From Oscillibacter sp. (lineage in GTDB: Bacteria; Bacillota; Clostridia; Oscillospirales; Oscillospiraceae), in assembly GCA_024404295.1 (NCBI GenBank), contig JAKSQE010000082.1, forward strand, positions 1 through 6,093: a stretch of 6,093 nucleotides of DNA. The letters are read 5' to 3'. This document shows, one piece after another, positions 1-5,958 of this stretch. The translations under genes were made by a program, and so were the position numbers. The notes below the pieces were generated by a model. That model saw nothing but the letters and a program-made list of their open reading frames with translations, was not told the DNA's origin and searched no databases. Within the stretch, counting starts at the first letter, position 1, and every line of letters begins with the position of its first letter.

Positions 1-251
1 TGCTCAAAGCCAAACTCCTGGAACTGAAGATCCAGCAGCACGCCGAGAAGATCTCTGACATCAAAGGCGTGCAGATGAAGATTGAGTGGGGCAGCCAGAT
101 TCGCTCTTATGTGTTCATGCCCTATCAGTTGGTGAAGGATACTCGCACCAGTTTTGAAACCAGTCAGATCGACTCTGTGATGGACGGCGATTTGGACGGC
201 TTCCTGAATGCGTATCTGACTCAGCTGGCTACCGGTGAGCTGAAAAAATAA
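1..251 (+). CDS. prfB: Peptide chain release factor 2 (RF2), C-terminal fragment
   Basis: Partial gene entering from the left edge; the reading frame starts at base 3 and gives 82 residues before the TAA at 249-251. RF2 recognises UGA and UAA stop codons on the ribosome and triggers hydrolysis of peptidyl-tRNA. The visible part is the end of the peptidyl-tRNA hydrolase domain and the C-terminal tail: an amphipathic stretch (KIQQHAEKISDIKG), then the conserved block WGSQIRSYVF, then PYQLVKDTRTSFET, and the closing motif VMDGDLDGFLNAYL. WGSQIRSY with VKDxRT separates RF2 from RF1, which has a different sequence here. The GGQ loop, the SPF anticodon-like motif and the programmed frameshift typical of prfB lie outside the window and cannot be checked. 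The stop codon is followed after 5 bases by a palindromic hairpin. Confidence 0.95.
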   Translation, partial: LKAKLLELKIQQHAEKISDIKGVQMKIEWGSQIRSYVFMPYQLVKDTRTSFETSQIDSVMDGDLDGFLNAYLTQLATGELKK

Positions 252-256
252 GGAAC

Positions 257-284
257 AAAATGACGCGGGATCCCGCGTCATTTT
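257..284 (+). terminator. Perfect 28-bp palindrome, probable intrinsic terminator after prfB
   Basis: Two exactly complementary 14-base arms (AAAATGACGCGGGA and TCCCGCGTCATTTT) meet at a central GGATCC. In RNA this folds into a GC-rich stem with a GATC loop and ends in four U followed by C. The short U run suggests a moderate or leaky terminator. It sits 5 bases after the prfB stop and 29 bases before the MATE start, leaving almost no room for a new promoter downstream. A protein-binding operator is an alternative reading of a perfect palindrome. Confidence 0.7.
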
Positions 285-300
285 CACCGTCATAGAGAGA

Positions 301-305
301 AAGGA
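301..305 (+). promoter_or_regulatory. Ribosome binding site of the MATE gene
   Basis: AAGGA within GAGAAAGGAACC ends 8 bases before the ATG at 314. It decides the start: the next in-frame ATG at 362, where most MATE proteins show homology to begin, has no purine-rich site at a useful distance. Confidence 0.7.
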
Positions 306-313
306 ACCAAAAA

Positions 314-1717
314 ATGGATAATAGGAACCCTGCTGCAGGTGCAGCACCCCGTGAAAATAAAATGGGCATTTTGCCGGTGGGCAAACTGTTGGCAGGCATG
401 GCAGTTCCCATGATGATCTCCATGCTGTTTCAGGCGTTATATAACATTGTGGACAGCGTATTTGTTGCCAAGATCAGTCAGGATGCGCTGAATGCTGTGT
501 CTCTGGCCTTCCCTCTGCAGAGCCTGATGATTGCCGTGGGTGCCGGCACCGGCGTGGGCATGAATGCGCTGTTGTCCCGCTCTCTGGGTGAGAAAAAGCA
601 GGACGTGGCAGATCGTACCGCGAATACCGGCATTGCACTGTTTTTGCTAAGCGGTATTGTGTTTGCAATCATTGGACTGTTGGTGTCTCGCCCGTTCTTC
701 CAAGTCATTACGGAAAACCAAACGATTATTGACTATGGCGCCACTTATACCACGATTTGTCTGGGTCTGTCCATCGGCATTTTCAGCCAGTTTTGCTTTG
801 AGCGTTTGCTGCAGTCCACAGGCCGTACAACGATTTCCATGTGCACGCAGCTTCTGGGTGCCATCATCAATATGATTTTGGATCCAATTCTGATTTTTGG
901 ACTGTTCGGCCTGCCCCGTATGGAGGTAGCCGGCGCTGCTGTAGCAACGGTTGGAGGCCAGATTATTGCTGCCATGGTGGCTGTGATCGCCAACTTGAAG
1001 CTGAATCCGGATATCCATATTCGCCTGAATGACATTTTGCATCCCAAAGCAGAGATCGCCAAGGAAATTTATCGGGTAGGCATTCCCTCTATCATTATGC
1101 AGTCCATTGGTTCCGTGATGACCTTTGGCTTGAATCGCATTCTGATTTCCTTTACGGAAGCAGCTACCGCCGTGTTTGGCGCTTATTTCAAACTGCAGAG
1201 TTTCATCTTTATGCCTATTTTCGGTTTGAACAACGGCATGGTGCCCATCGTGGCTTACAACTACGGCGCTGCCCGTATGGATCGAGTAAAAAAGACCATC
1301 AAGCTGACCATCATTGCTGCAATGTCTATCATGTTCTTGGGCTTCCTGGCATTCCAGTTCCTGCCCGTTCAGCTGTTGGGACTGTTTACACCGTCGGAAG
1401 AGATGCTGGCCGTTGGCCCCGTGGCTCTGCGAACCATCAGTTATAGTTTCCTGCTGGCCGGTTTCTGCATTATTGCAGGTTCTGTCTGCCAAGCGATCGG
1501 CAATCCGATGTACAGCCTGATCGTCTCCGTGTGCCGTCAGTTGGTGGTGTTGCTCCCTGCCGCTTGGCTGCTGGCACAGACCGGAAATCTGGACTTGGTT
1601 TGGTTGTCTTTCCCCATTGCGGAATTGATGTCTTTGGCACTCAGTACCGTATTCCTGCGCCGCACGCTGCGAGCAGCTGATCAGTATACACAGCGTTTGC
1701 AGCAGGAAGAAAATTAA
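314..1717 (+). CDS. MATE family efflux transporter
   Basis: A 467-residue integral membrane protein, the normal size for the MATE family, which exports cationic drugs, dyes or metabolites in exchange for Na+ or H+. The sequence is almost entirely hydrophobic segments with short loops, consistent with 12 membrane helices in two homologous halves. The first half opens with PVGKLLAGMAVPMMISMLF and ALYNIVDSVFVAKIS (about residues 21-55) and contains FERLLQSTGRTTISM and NMILDPILIFG (162-196). The second half starts near residue 252 with IYRVGIPSIIMQ and contains PIFGLNNGMVPIVAYNYGAAR (301-321), both positions typical of firmicute MATE proteins of the NorM/MepA/DinF kind. The tail is short and charged. 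The first 16 residues are polar and lie in the cytoplasm. Substrate and coupling ion cannot be read from the sequence. It lies between prfB and a ZIP gene on the same strand; no specific regulator gene is present in the window. Confidence 0.93.
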   Translation: MDNRNPAAGAAPRENKMGILPVGKLLAGMAVPMMISMLFQALYNIVDSVFVAKISQDALNAVSLAFPLQSLMIAVGAGTGVGMNALLSRSLGEKKQDVADRTANTGIALFLLSGIVFAIIGLLVSRPFFQVITENQTIIDYGATYTTICLGLSIGIFSQFCFERLLQSTGRTTISMCTQLLGAIINMILDPILIFGLFGLPRMEVAGAAVATVGGQIIAAMVAVIANLKLNPDIHIRLNDILHPKAEIAKEIYRVGIPSIIMQSIGSVMTFGLNRILISFTEAATAVFGAYFKLQSFIFMPIFGLNNGMVPIVAYNYGAARMDRVKKTIKLTIIAAMSIMFLGFLAFQFLPVQLLGLFTPSEEMLAVGPVALRTISYSFLLAGFCIIAGSVCQAIGNPMYSLIVSVCRQLVVLLPAAWLLAQTGNLDLVWLSFPIAELMSLALSTVFLRRTLRAADQYTQRLQQEEN

Positions 1718-1773
1718 TACGAAAGGCGTTTATATCATTGCCATACATCCTTGAGAGAGGAAGTGAGAACATT

Positions 1774-2562
1774 ATGGATATTGTATTTGTTGTGTTGCTC
1801 ACGCTGACCACCGGCATGGGCGGACTGGCAATCGGTGGAAGTCTTGCCTTATTGGTGCGACAAGAATCTCCAAGGATCACAAGTGCGCTTCCTGGATTTA
1901 CAGCAGGGTTAATGCTTTGCATTGTCTGTTTTGACATGATACCGGAAGCGATGGAGGCGGCAGGCACTTATTATTTGCCACCGATTTTTCTGGCAGCAGG
2001 ATTTCTGATCACAGTCATGTTGAATGGCTGGATTGAGCATCATATGAACCACGAAGGCCAACGCCACCACTCCCATGGCTGCAATCATCATAATATGCAG
2101 GTGGCCGGTGTGATTCTGGCGGCTGCAGTTGCAGTGCACAATTTCCCGATTGGATTAGTCATCGGAACATCCGTGGCAATCGAGGGAATCAATAGCACCA
2201 GTCTGTTAGCTGCCCTGACCATTGGCTTGCATAATATTCCAGAGGGCATGAGTATTGCGGTTCCATTTTTGAATGGAGGGTCCAAAGCACGTTCGGCCAT
2301 TGGTATTGCCAGTTTGAGCGGCTTACCCACGGTAATCGGGGCTCTGACAGGATACTTGGTGGGCAATATGACACAAATTGCACTGGCTGTTGCGATGAGT
2401 CTTGCTGGTGGAGCAATGCTCTATGTAACATTTTTTGAACTACTTCCTGATGCATACCGACATGGAAGAACAAAGTGGGCTACGTTTGCAATCGTACTTG
2501 GATTTGTCGTTGGAATCTTTTTCTTGGTAGGAAATGGACATATGCATGTTCATGTGCATTAA
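1774..2562 (+). CDS. ZIP family divalent metal (zinc/iron/manganese) transporter
   Basis: A 262-residue protein with about eight membrane helices and ZIP family motifs, expected to move Zn2+ or a similar divalent ion into the cytoplasm. Helix 2 region carries GFTAGLMLCIVCFDMIPEAME (41-61). A histidine-rich cytoplasmic loop (H89, H90, H93, H98, H99, H101, H105, H106) precedes helix 4, as in most ZIPs. Helix 4 has HNFPIG (122-127), helix 5 has HNIPEG (153-158) and helix 6 has FFELLPDAYRHG (220-231). The protein ends in alternating histidines (H256, H258, H260, H262). The usual helix-4 motif is HNFPEG; here the Glu is Ile. The start at ATG 1774 is preferred over an in-frame TTG at 1738 because an AGAGAGGAAG site lies just upstream and the family homology starts there. 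The gene follows the MATE gene by 56 bases with no terminator between, so co-transcription is likely. Third positions look more A/T rich than in tpiA or gpmI. No clear Zur box was seen. Confidence 0.92.
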   Translation: MDIVFVVLLTLTTGMGGLAIGGSLALLVRQESPRITSALPGFTAGLMLCIVCFDMIPEAMEAAGTYYLPPIFLAAGFLITVMLNGWIEHHMNHEGQRHHSHGCNHHNMQVAGVILAAAVAVHNFPIGLVIGTSVAIEGINSTSLLAALTIGLHNIPEGMSIAVPFLNGGSKARSAIGIASLSGLPTVIGALTGYLVGNMTQIALAVAMSLAGGAMLYVTFFELLPDAYRHGRTKWATFAIVLGFVVGIFFLVGNGHMHVHVH

Positions 2563-2579
2563 ATAATGGAATGCAATAT

Positions 2580-2624
2580 AAAACCGTGCACCGAAAGCCA
2601 AATGGAAATCGGTGCACGGTTTTT
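2580..2624. terminator. Bidirectional intrinsic terminator between convergent genes
   Basis: Arms AAAACCGTGCACCGA (2580-2594) and TCGGTGCACGGTTTT (2609-2623) are fully complementary, with a 14-base loop that can pair further (CCA/TGG). The plus-strand transcript ends in five U, the minus-strand one in four U preceded by the stem and then UAUAUUGC. It lies 18 bases after the ZIP stop and 15 bases after the end of the convergent M23 gene, so it can stop both transcripts. Confidence 0.9.
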
Positions 2625-2638
2625 ATCTTCGTGAAAGA

Positions 2639-3352
2639 TTAGCTGTCCAGAAACGTGCAAGGGTCCACAATTTTGCCGTCTTTTGAGACAGAAAAATGCA
2701 GATGCGAAGACTGTGCTGCTTCGGCGGCTGCGGTGGAACCTACTGCGCCGATGATTTGGCCGGCAGTGACAGAATCGCCAACTTCCACGTTGGGCGTTTT
2801 TTGCAGGTTTGCGTAGGTTGTTTGATAGCCACCAGCATGTTCCAACACAACAGTGGTACCCATCAGAGCATCCTCCTCGACAGAGAAGACCGAGCCGGAG
2901 CAAGCTGCTAAAACAGTGGTGCCGGGCTTTGCGGCAATGTCTACGCCGTTATGGGTCCGCCAGTCTGCCAGTGTCTCGTTGTAGACCAGTTCATCCATTG
3001 AAAATGCGGTCAGAACATCCCCCTGTACCGGTTCAACGATCAGTCTGGGCGCTTCAGCAACCACCGGCGTGGGGTCTACTTCGACCTCCGGCATGGTAAC
3101 TGGGATCGATTCCGTCTGAACTGGGACCGGCTCCAAGGTTTCTACCAGAGGCGGTTCGGACTGCTCCTCGACGATCTCCGATGTGGGTGCGGCGGCAGCT
3201 TCGGCGGGGAAAGGCTCCTCCACAACGGGAGGTGTGGGATCCTGCTTGTCAAAGAGCAGAAAATAACCGCACACACCGACGATTGCCAAGCAGATCGCCA
3301 AGGTGGCATAAAAGCCAACGCCGGATAAAACTTGTTTCAAATCTCGTTCCAT
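2639..3352 (-). CDS. SpoIIQ-like membrane-anchored M23/LytM domain protein
   Basis: A 237-residue protein with a short cytoplasmic start (MERDLKQ), one membrane helix at about residues 12-34, a long Pro/Glu/Val-rich linker (about 36-108), and a C-terminal LytM domain (about 112-235). The LytM zinc ligands are visible: H134 and D138 in RTHNGVD, and H219 in HLHF, with catalytic H217. The second catalytic histidine, normally in a Y-x-H-L motif, is replaced by Asn in YANL (180-183). The layout and the block YNETLADWRTHNGVDI resemble SpoIIQ, which sits in the forespore membrane, crosses towards the mother cell and pairs with SpoIIIAH during engulfment. SpoIIQ proteins often have altered catalytic residues. 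The start is ATG 3352, because GGGGAGGAG lies directly upstream; a longer open frame to 3454 would run through the gpmI terminator. A general M23 cell-wall endopeptidase regulator is the alternative. The spoIIQ assignment is inference, so no symbol is given. Confidence 0.85.
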   Translation of the reverse strand: MERDLKQVLSGVGFYATLAICLAIVGVCGYFLLFDKQDPTPPVVEEPFPAEAAAAPTSEIVEEQSEPPLVETLEPVPVQTESIPVTMPEVEVDPTPVVAEAPRLIVEPVQGDVLTAFSMDELVYNETLADWRTHNGVDIAAKPGTTVLAACSGSVFSVEEDALMGTTVVLEHAGGYQTTYANLQKTPNVEVGDSVTAGQIIGAVGSTAAAEAAQSSHLHFSVSKDGKIVDPCTFLDS

Positions 3353-3356
3353 AATA

Positions 3357-3365
3357 CTCCTCCCC
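3357..3365 (-). promoter_or_regulatory. Strong ribosome binding site of the SpoIIQ-like gene
   Basis: On the minus strand GGGGAGGAG ends 4 bases before the ATG at 3352. It is the strongest Shine-Dalgarno in the window and fixes this start against the longer in-frame extension. Confidence 0.85.
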
Positions 3366-3382
3366 AAAATGTAGGTATGAGC

Positions 3383-3411
3383 AGTATGGACAGATTTACA
3401 GAAAATCATAC
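3383..3411 (-). promoter_or_regulatory. Candidate forespore-type (sigma-F/sigma-G) promoter
   Basis: On the minus strand GTATG (3411-3407) is followed after 15 bases by GTCCATACT (3391-3383). The known sigma-F pattern is GYATA, about 15 bases, then GGNNANANT; the match differs at one base in each element. The same bases also fit the sigma-G pattern GHATR, 18 bases, CATNNTA, except for the last base. Initiation near 3376 would give a leader of about 24 bases holding the strong RBS. A sigma-A reading (TTGGTA with CATACT) is poorer in sequence and spacing. Confidence 0.45.
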
Positions 3412-3418
3412 CAATTAT

Positions 3419-3449
3419 AAAAAAGAAGCGGCGCTTTTGCGCCGCTTCT
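3419..3449 (-). terminator. Intrinsic terminator of gpmI
   Basis: On the minus strand an 11-bp perfect stem (AGAAGCGGCGC / GCGCCGCTTCT) with an AAAA loop is followed by a run of T (3424-3419). It lies 17 bases after the gpmI stop codon. It separates gpmI from the SpoIIQ-like gene, which therefore needs its own promoter. Confidence 0.93.
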
Positions 3450-3465
3450 CGCAATTTAATTGGAT

Positions 3466-4980
3466 TTAGCTGATGATCAGCGTTTTGCCATCCATTTCAG
3501 CAGGACACTCCAAGCCCATCACATCCAGAATCGTGGGAGCGATGTCAGCCAAACGGCCGTGACGCAGCTCGTTTCCGGCACCGCACAGGATGAAGGGAAC
3601 GGGGTTGGTGGTGTGAGCGGTCATAGGAGAGCCGTCGGCTTCCGCCATCTGATCGGCATTACCGTGGTCTGCGGTGATCATGGCACAGCCGCCCATCTTC
3701 AAGGTGGCATCCACCACCTTGCCGACACACTCGTCCACGGTTTCTACAGCCTTTACTGCGGCGTCAAACACACCGGTGTGGCCAACCATGTCGCAGTTTG
3801 CGAAGTTCAGAATGATCACGTCATAAGCGCCGGACTCAATACGCTCCACGCACTTGTCGCAGACCTCGTATGCGCTCATCTCAGGCTGCAGGTCGTAGGT
3901 AGCCACCTTGGGAGAAGCTACCAGCACGCGATCTTCACCGGGGAACTGGGTTTCCACACCGCCGTTGAAGAAGAACGTCACATGGGCATATTTCTCGGTC
4001 TCGGCGATACGCAGCTGAGTCAGGCCCATAGAACTCAGATACTCACCCAGACCGTTGCGGACACCCAGACGGGGATAAGCCACTTCCACGTTGGGCATGG
4101 TGGCGTCATACTCCGTATTGCAGACGAAGACCAGAGGGAAGAACTGACGGGGGAAACCGTCAAATTCGGGATCCACCAGAGAACGAGTGATCTCGCGAGC
4201 ACGATCGGGACGATAGTTAAAGAAAATCACGCTGTCGTTATCGGACATGGCGCCCTCGGTTTCGCAGACTACGGGCACCATAAACTCGTCAGTAACACCG
4301 GCATCGTAAGAAGCTTTCACGGCATCGATGGGGTCAACACCGCTCTGCTCGGCCTCGCCGTAGACCATGGCATCATAAGCCTGCTGCAGACGATCCCAAC
4401 GCTTATCACGGTCCATAGCGTAGTAACGGCCCATGACGGTTGCCAGCTTGCCAATTCCCAACTCGTTGCATTTTTCGACAGTGCGGGTGACGAAATCAAT
4501 GCCGGAGGTGGGGGAGACATCACGGCCATCCAGAAAAGCATGGATGTAGACGCGAGTCAATCCCTTGTCCTTTGCCATTTTCAGCAGAGCAAACAGATGC
4601 TCAATATGAGAATGGACACCGCCGTCAGACAGCAGACCCATCAGGTGCAGGGCGGTTCCGTTTTCCAGACAGGAATCCATAGCACGCAGATATGCAGGGT
4701 TCTTCAGATAGTCGCCCTCGGCAATGGACTTGGAGATGCGAGGCAGATCCTGAAACACCACGCGACCGCCGCCGATATTGGCGTGACCCACCTCGCTGTT
4801 GCCCATCTGACCGTCGGGCAGACCCACGTCCAGACCGGAAGCATCCAAAGTTGTATGGGCGTACTCCCGGAAAAACGCATCTAAACGAGGCGTCTTAGCG
4901 GCACGAATGGCATTTCCGGTTTCTGCATCATTGATGCCGAAACCATCCATAATGATTAAAGTAGTAGGAGTTTTGTTCAT
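3466..4980 (-). CDS. gpmI: 2,3-bisphosphoglycerate-independent phosphoglycerate mutase
   Basis: A 504-residue cytoplasmic enzyme that interconverts 3-phosphoglycerate and 2-phosphoglycerate through a phosphoserine intermediate using two Mn2+ ions. All expected active-site residues are visible: D12 (MDGFG), the phosphorylated S62 in GQMGNSEVGH, H123 (GGVHSH), R153-D154 (DGRD), R185 and R191, NYRPDR (255-260), K330, D397 and H401 (NCDMVGH), D438-H439 (TADHGNADQM) and H456. The metal-binding phosphatase domain is split around the transferase domain (about 77-305), as in the whole family, and the length is typical. The start is ATG 4980 (MNKTPTTLIIMDG) with GAGAGG ten bases upstream; an in-frame TTG at 5004 adds only a non-homologous tail. 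It follows tpiA by 103 bases, with a terminator between, and ends before a strong terminator of its own. A TATATT at 5017-5012 could be a -10 box, but no good -35 accompanies it. Confidence 0.98.
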   Translation of the reverse strand: MNKTPTTLIIMDGFGINDAETGNAIRAAKTPRLDAFFREYAHTTLDASGLDVGLPDGQMGNSEVGHANIGGGRVVFQDLPRISKSIAEGDYLKNPAYLRAMDSCLENGTALHLMGLLSDGGVHSHIEHLFALLKMAKDKGLTRVYIHAFLDGRDVSPTSGIDFVTRTVEKCNELGIGKLATVMGRYYAMDRDKRWDRLQQAYDAMVYGEAEQSGVDPIDAVKASYDAGVTDEFMVPVVCETEGAMSDNDSVIFFNYRPDRAREITRSLVDPEFDGFPRQFFPLVFVCNTEYDATMPNVEVAYPRLGVRNGLGEYLSSMGLTQLRIAETEKYAHVTFFFNGGVETQFPGEDRVLVASPKVATYDLQPEMSAYEVCDKCVERIESGAYDVIILNFANCDMVGHTGVFDAAVKAVETVDECVGKVVDATLKMGGCAMITADHGNADQMAEADGSPMTAHTTNPVPFILCGAGNELRHGRLADIAPTILDVMGLECPAEMDGKTLIIS

Positions 4981-4996
4981 AAGAATTGATCCTCTC

Positions 4997-5010
4997 GCCG
5001 GCAAACCGGC
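4997..5010 (-). other. Small hairpin in the gpmI leader
   Basis: GCCGG and CCGGC form a 5-bp GC-only stem around a 4-base loop. In the gpmI transcript it lies directly before the GAGAGG ribosome binding site (4996-4991). It could influence translation or mRNA stability; no known regulator motif is recognised. Confidence 0.4.
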
Positions 5011-5040
5011 AAATATAGAAATAAAAACCCAACAGGTGAT

Positions 5041-5068
5041 AAAAAGGGGGAGCAGGCTCCCCCTTTTT
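5041..5068 (-). terminator. Intrinsic terminator of tpiA
   Basis: GGGGGAG and CTCCCCC pair around a CAGG loop, with AAAAA/TTTTT flanks that add to the stem or supply the U tract on either strand. On the minus strand it lies 15 bases after the tpiA stop codon. Confidence 0.92.
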
Positions 5069-5083
5069 ATGATAGCGTTCTAA

Positions 5084-5857
5084 TTATTCCTGATTAGCAG
5101 CGTTGATGATGTCAACAAACTGATCGGGCTTCAGGGCAGCGCCACCGATCAGACCACCGTCGATATCGGGCTGAGCCAGCAGCTCGGCGGCGTTCTTGGG
5201 GTTCATGCTGCCGCCGTACTGAATGGTAACGCTGCGAGCAACGCGAGCACCATACAGGCTGCGGATGGTAGCACGGATGTTGGAGCAAACCTCACCAGCC
5301 TGCTCGCTGGTAGCGGTCTTGCCGGTGCCGATAGCCCAGATGGGCTCATAAGCGATGATGCAGCGACGCATCTTGTCAGCGGGAACACCGTACAGAGCGC
5401 TCTTGACCTGCAGAGCAATCCACTCGTTGGTGATGCCGGTCTCACGCTGCTCCAGGCTCTCGCCCACGCAGATGATGGGGTTCATGCCAGCCTCCAGAAC
5501 AGCGTGAACCTTCTTGTTCACGGTCTGGTCGGTCTCGCAGAAATACTGACGGCGCTCGCTGTGGCCCAGAATGACGTACTTTACGCCCAGATCCTTCAGC
5601 ATGCCGGTAGAAACCTCGCCGGTGTAAGCACCCTTCTCCTCGAAATAGACGTTCTCGGCACCAACGGAAACACGCAGGTCCTTGAAAGCCTTCATAGCAA
5701 CAGAGATGTTGCAGGAGGGGACGCAGATCAGGGTCTCGCACCACTTGGCGCGGGGCATAATCTTCTTCAGCTCCTCAGCAAATTTCTTGGTCTCGGTTGC
5801 GGTCATGTTCATCTTCCAGTTACCGGCGATGACAGTTTTGCGATATCTACGGTTCAT
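5084..5857 (-). CDS. tpiA: Triosephosphate isomerase
   Basis: A 257-residue cytoplasmic TIM-barrel enzyme, usual length about 250, that interconverts dihydroxyacetone phosphate and glyceraldehyde 3-phosphate. The catalytic residues are visible: N13 and K15 in AGNWKMN, H99 in GHSERR (98-103), and E171 in AYEPIWAIGTGKTA. Residues 172-182 form the flexible loop that closes over the substrate. The phosphate-binding YGGS (214-217) and GGLIGGAAL (234-242) are intact. The start is ATG 5857, with AAAAAGGAGTC ten bases upstream. The codons look strongly biased to a few G/C-ending choices, as expected for a highly expressed glycolytic gene. It follows pgk on the same strand and has its own promoter and terminator. 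Confidence 0.98.
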   Translation of the reverse strand: MNRRYRKTVIAGNWKMNMTATETKKFAEELKKIMPRAKWCETLICVPSCNISVAMKAFKDLRVSVGAENVYFEEKGAYTGEVSTGMLKDLGVKYVILGHSERRQYFCETDQTVNKKVHAVLEAGMNPIICVGESLEQRETGITNEWIALQVKSALYGVPADKMRRCIIAYEPIWAIGTGKTATSEQAGEVCSNIRATIRSLYGARVARSVTIQYGGSMNPKNAAELLAQPDIDGGLIGGAALKPDQFVDIINAANQE

Positions 5858-5867
5858 ATCTTTTTGA

Positions 5868-5877
5868 CTCCTTTTTC
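5868..5877 (-). promoter_or_regulatory. Ribosome binding site of tpiA
   Basis: AAAAAGGAG on the minus strand, with AGGAG (5872-5868) ten bases before the ATG at 5857. Confidence 0.75.
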
Positions 5878-5921
5878 CTATCTATCAATAAAATAAATGA
5901 CATTTTAAGCGTGCAGAAAAG

Positions 5922-5958
5922 TTATAGAAGCGAAACTCCTTAATTTATAGCGAAATCC
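5922..5958. repeat. Imperfect direct repeat over the tpiA promoter
   Basis: TTATAGAAGCGAAACTCC (5922-5939) and TTATAGCGAAATCC (5945-5958) share TTATAG, AGCGAAA and TCC with small gaps. Their starts are 23 bases apart, about two helical turns, and they cover the -10 box and the predicted start site. This placement would suit an operator, but no known regulator site is recognised and A/T-rich chance similarity is possible. Confidence 0.35.

Noticed and set aside
647..1492. A 281-codon open frame on the minus strand inside the MATE gene
   Set aside because: Composition is rich in His, Asn and Gln, as expected from reading hydrophobic codons backwards; there is no domain, and the MATE frame explains the region completely.
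1738..1773. Upstream TTG start for the ZIP protein
   Set aside because: The added 12 residues are polar, contain the Shine-Dalgarno of the ATG at 1774 and lack family homology.
2559..2903. A minus-strand frame overlapping the end of the M23 gene
   Set aside because: It spans the bidirectional terminator and overlaps the conserved LytM HLHF region in another frame, so it is a shadow.
3353..3454. N-terminal extension of the SpoIIQ-like protein to 3454
   Set aside because: The extension would translate the gpmI terminator and the promoter region, while a very strong ribosome binding site precedes the ATG at 3352.
3460..4884. A 474-codon open frame on the plus strand opposite gpmI
   Set aside because: It is the antisense of a GC-biased, highly expressed gene whose every active-site residue is intact. 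The predicted protein has low-complexity His/Gln/Thr composition, no recognisable domain and no good ribosome binding site.
5012..5040. Sigma-A promoter for gpmI (TATATT at 5017-5012)
   Set aside because: At 16-18 bases upstream the sequence is ATCACC or similar, far from TTGACA, so the -10 box alone is not enough to call a promoter.
5504..5896. A 130-codon plus-strand frame opposite the tpiA start
   Set aside because: Shadow of tpiA that runs on into its A/T-rich leader; no recognisable motif.
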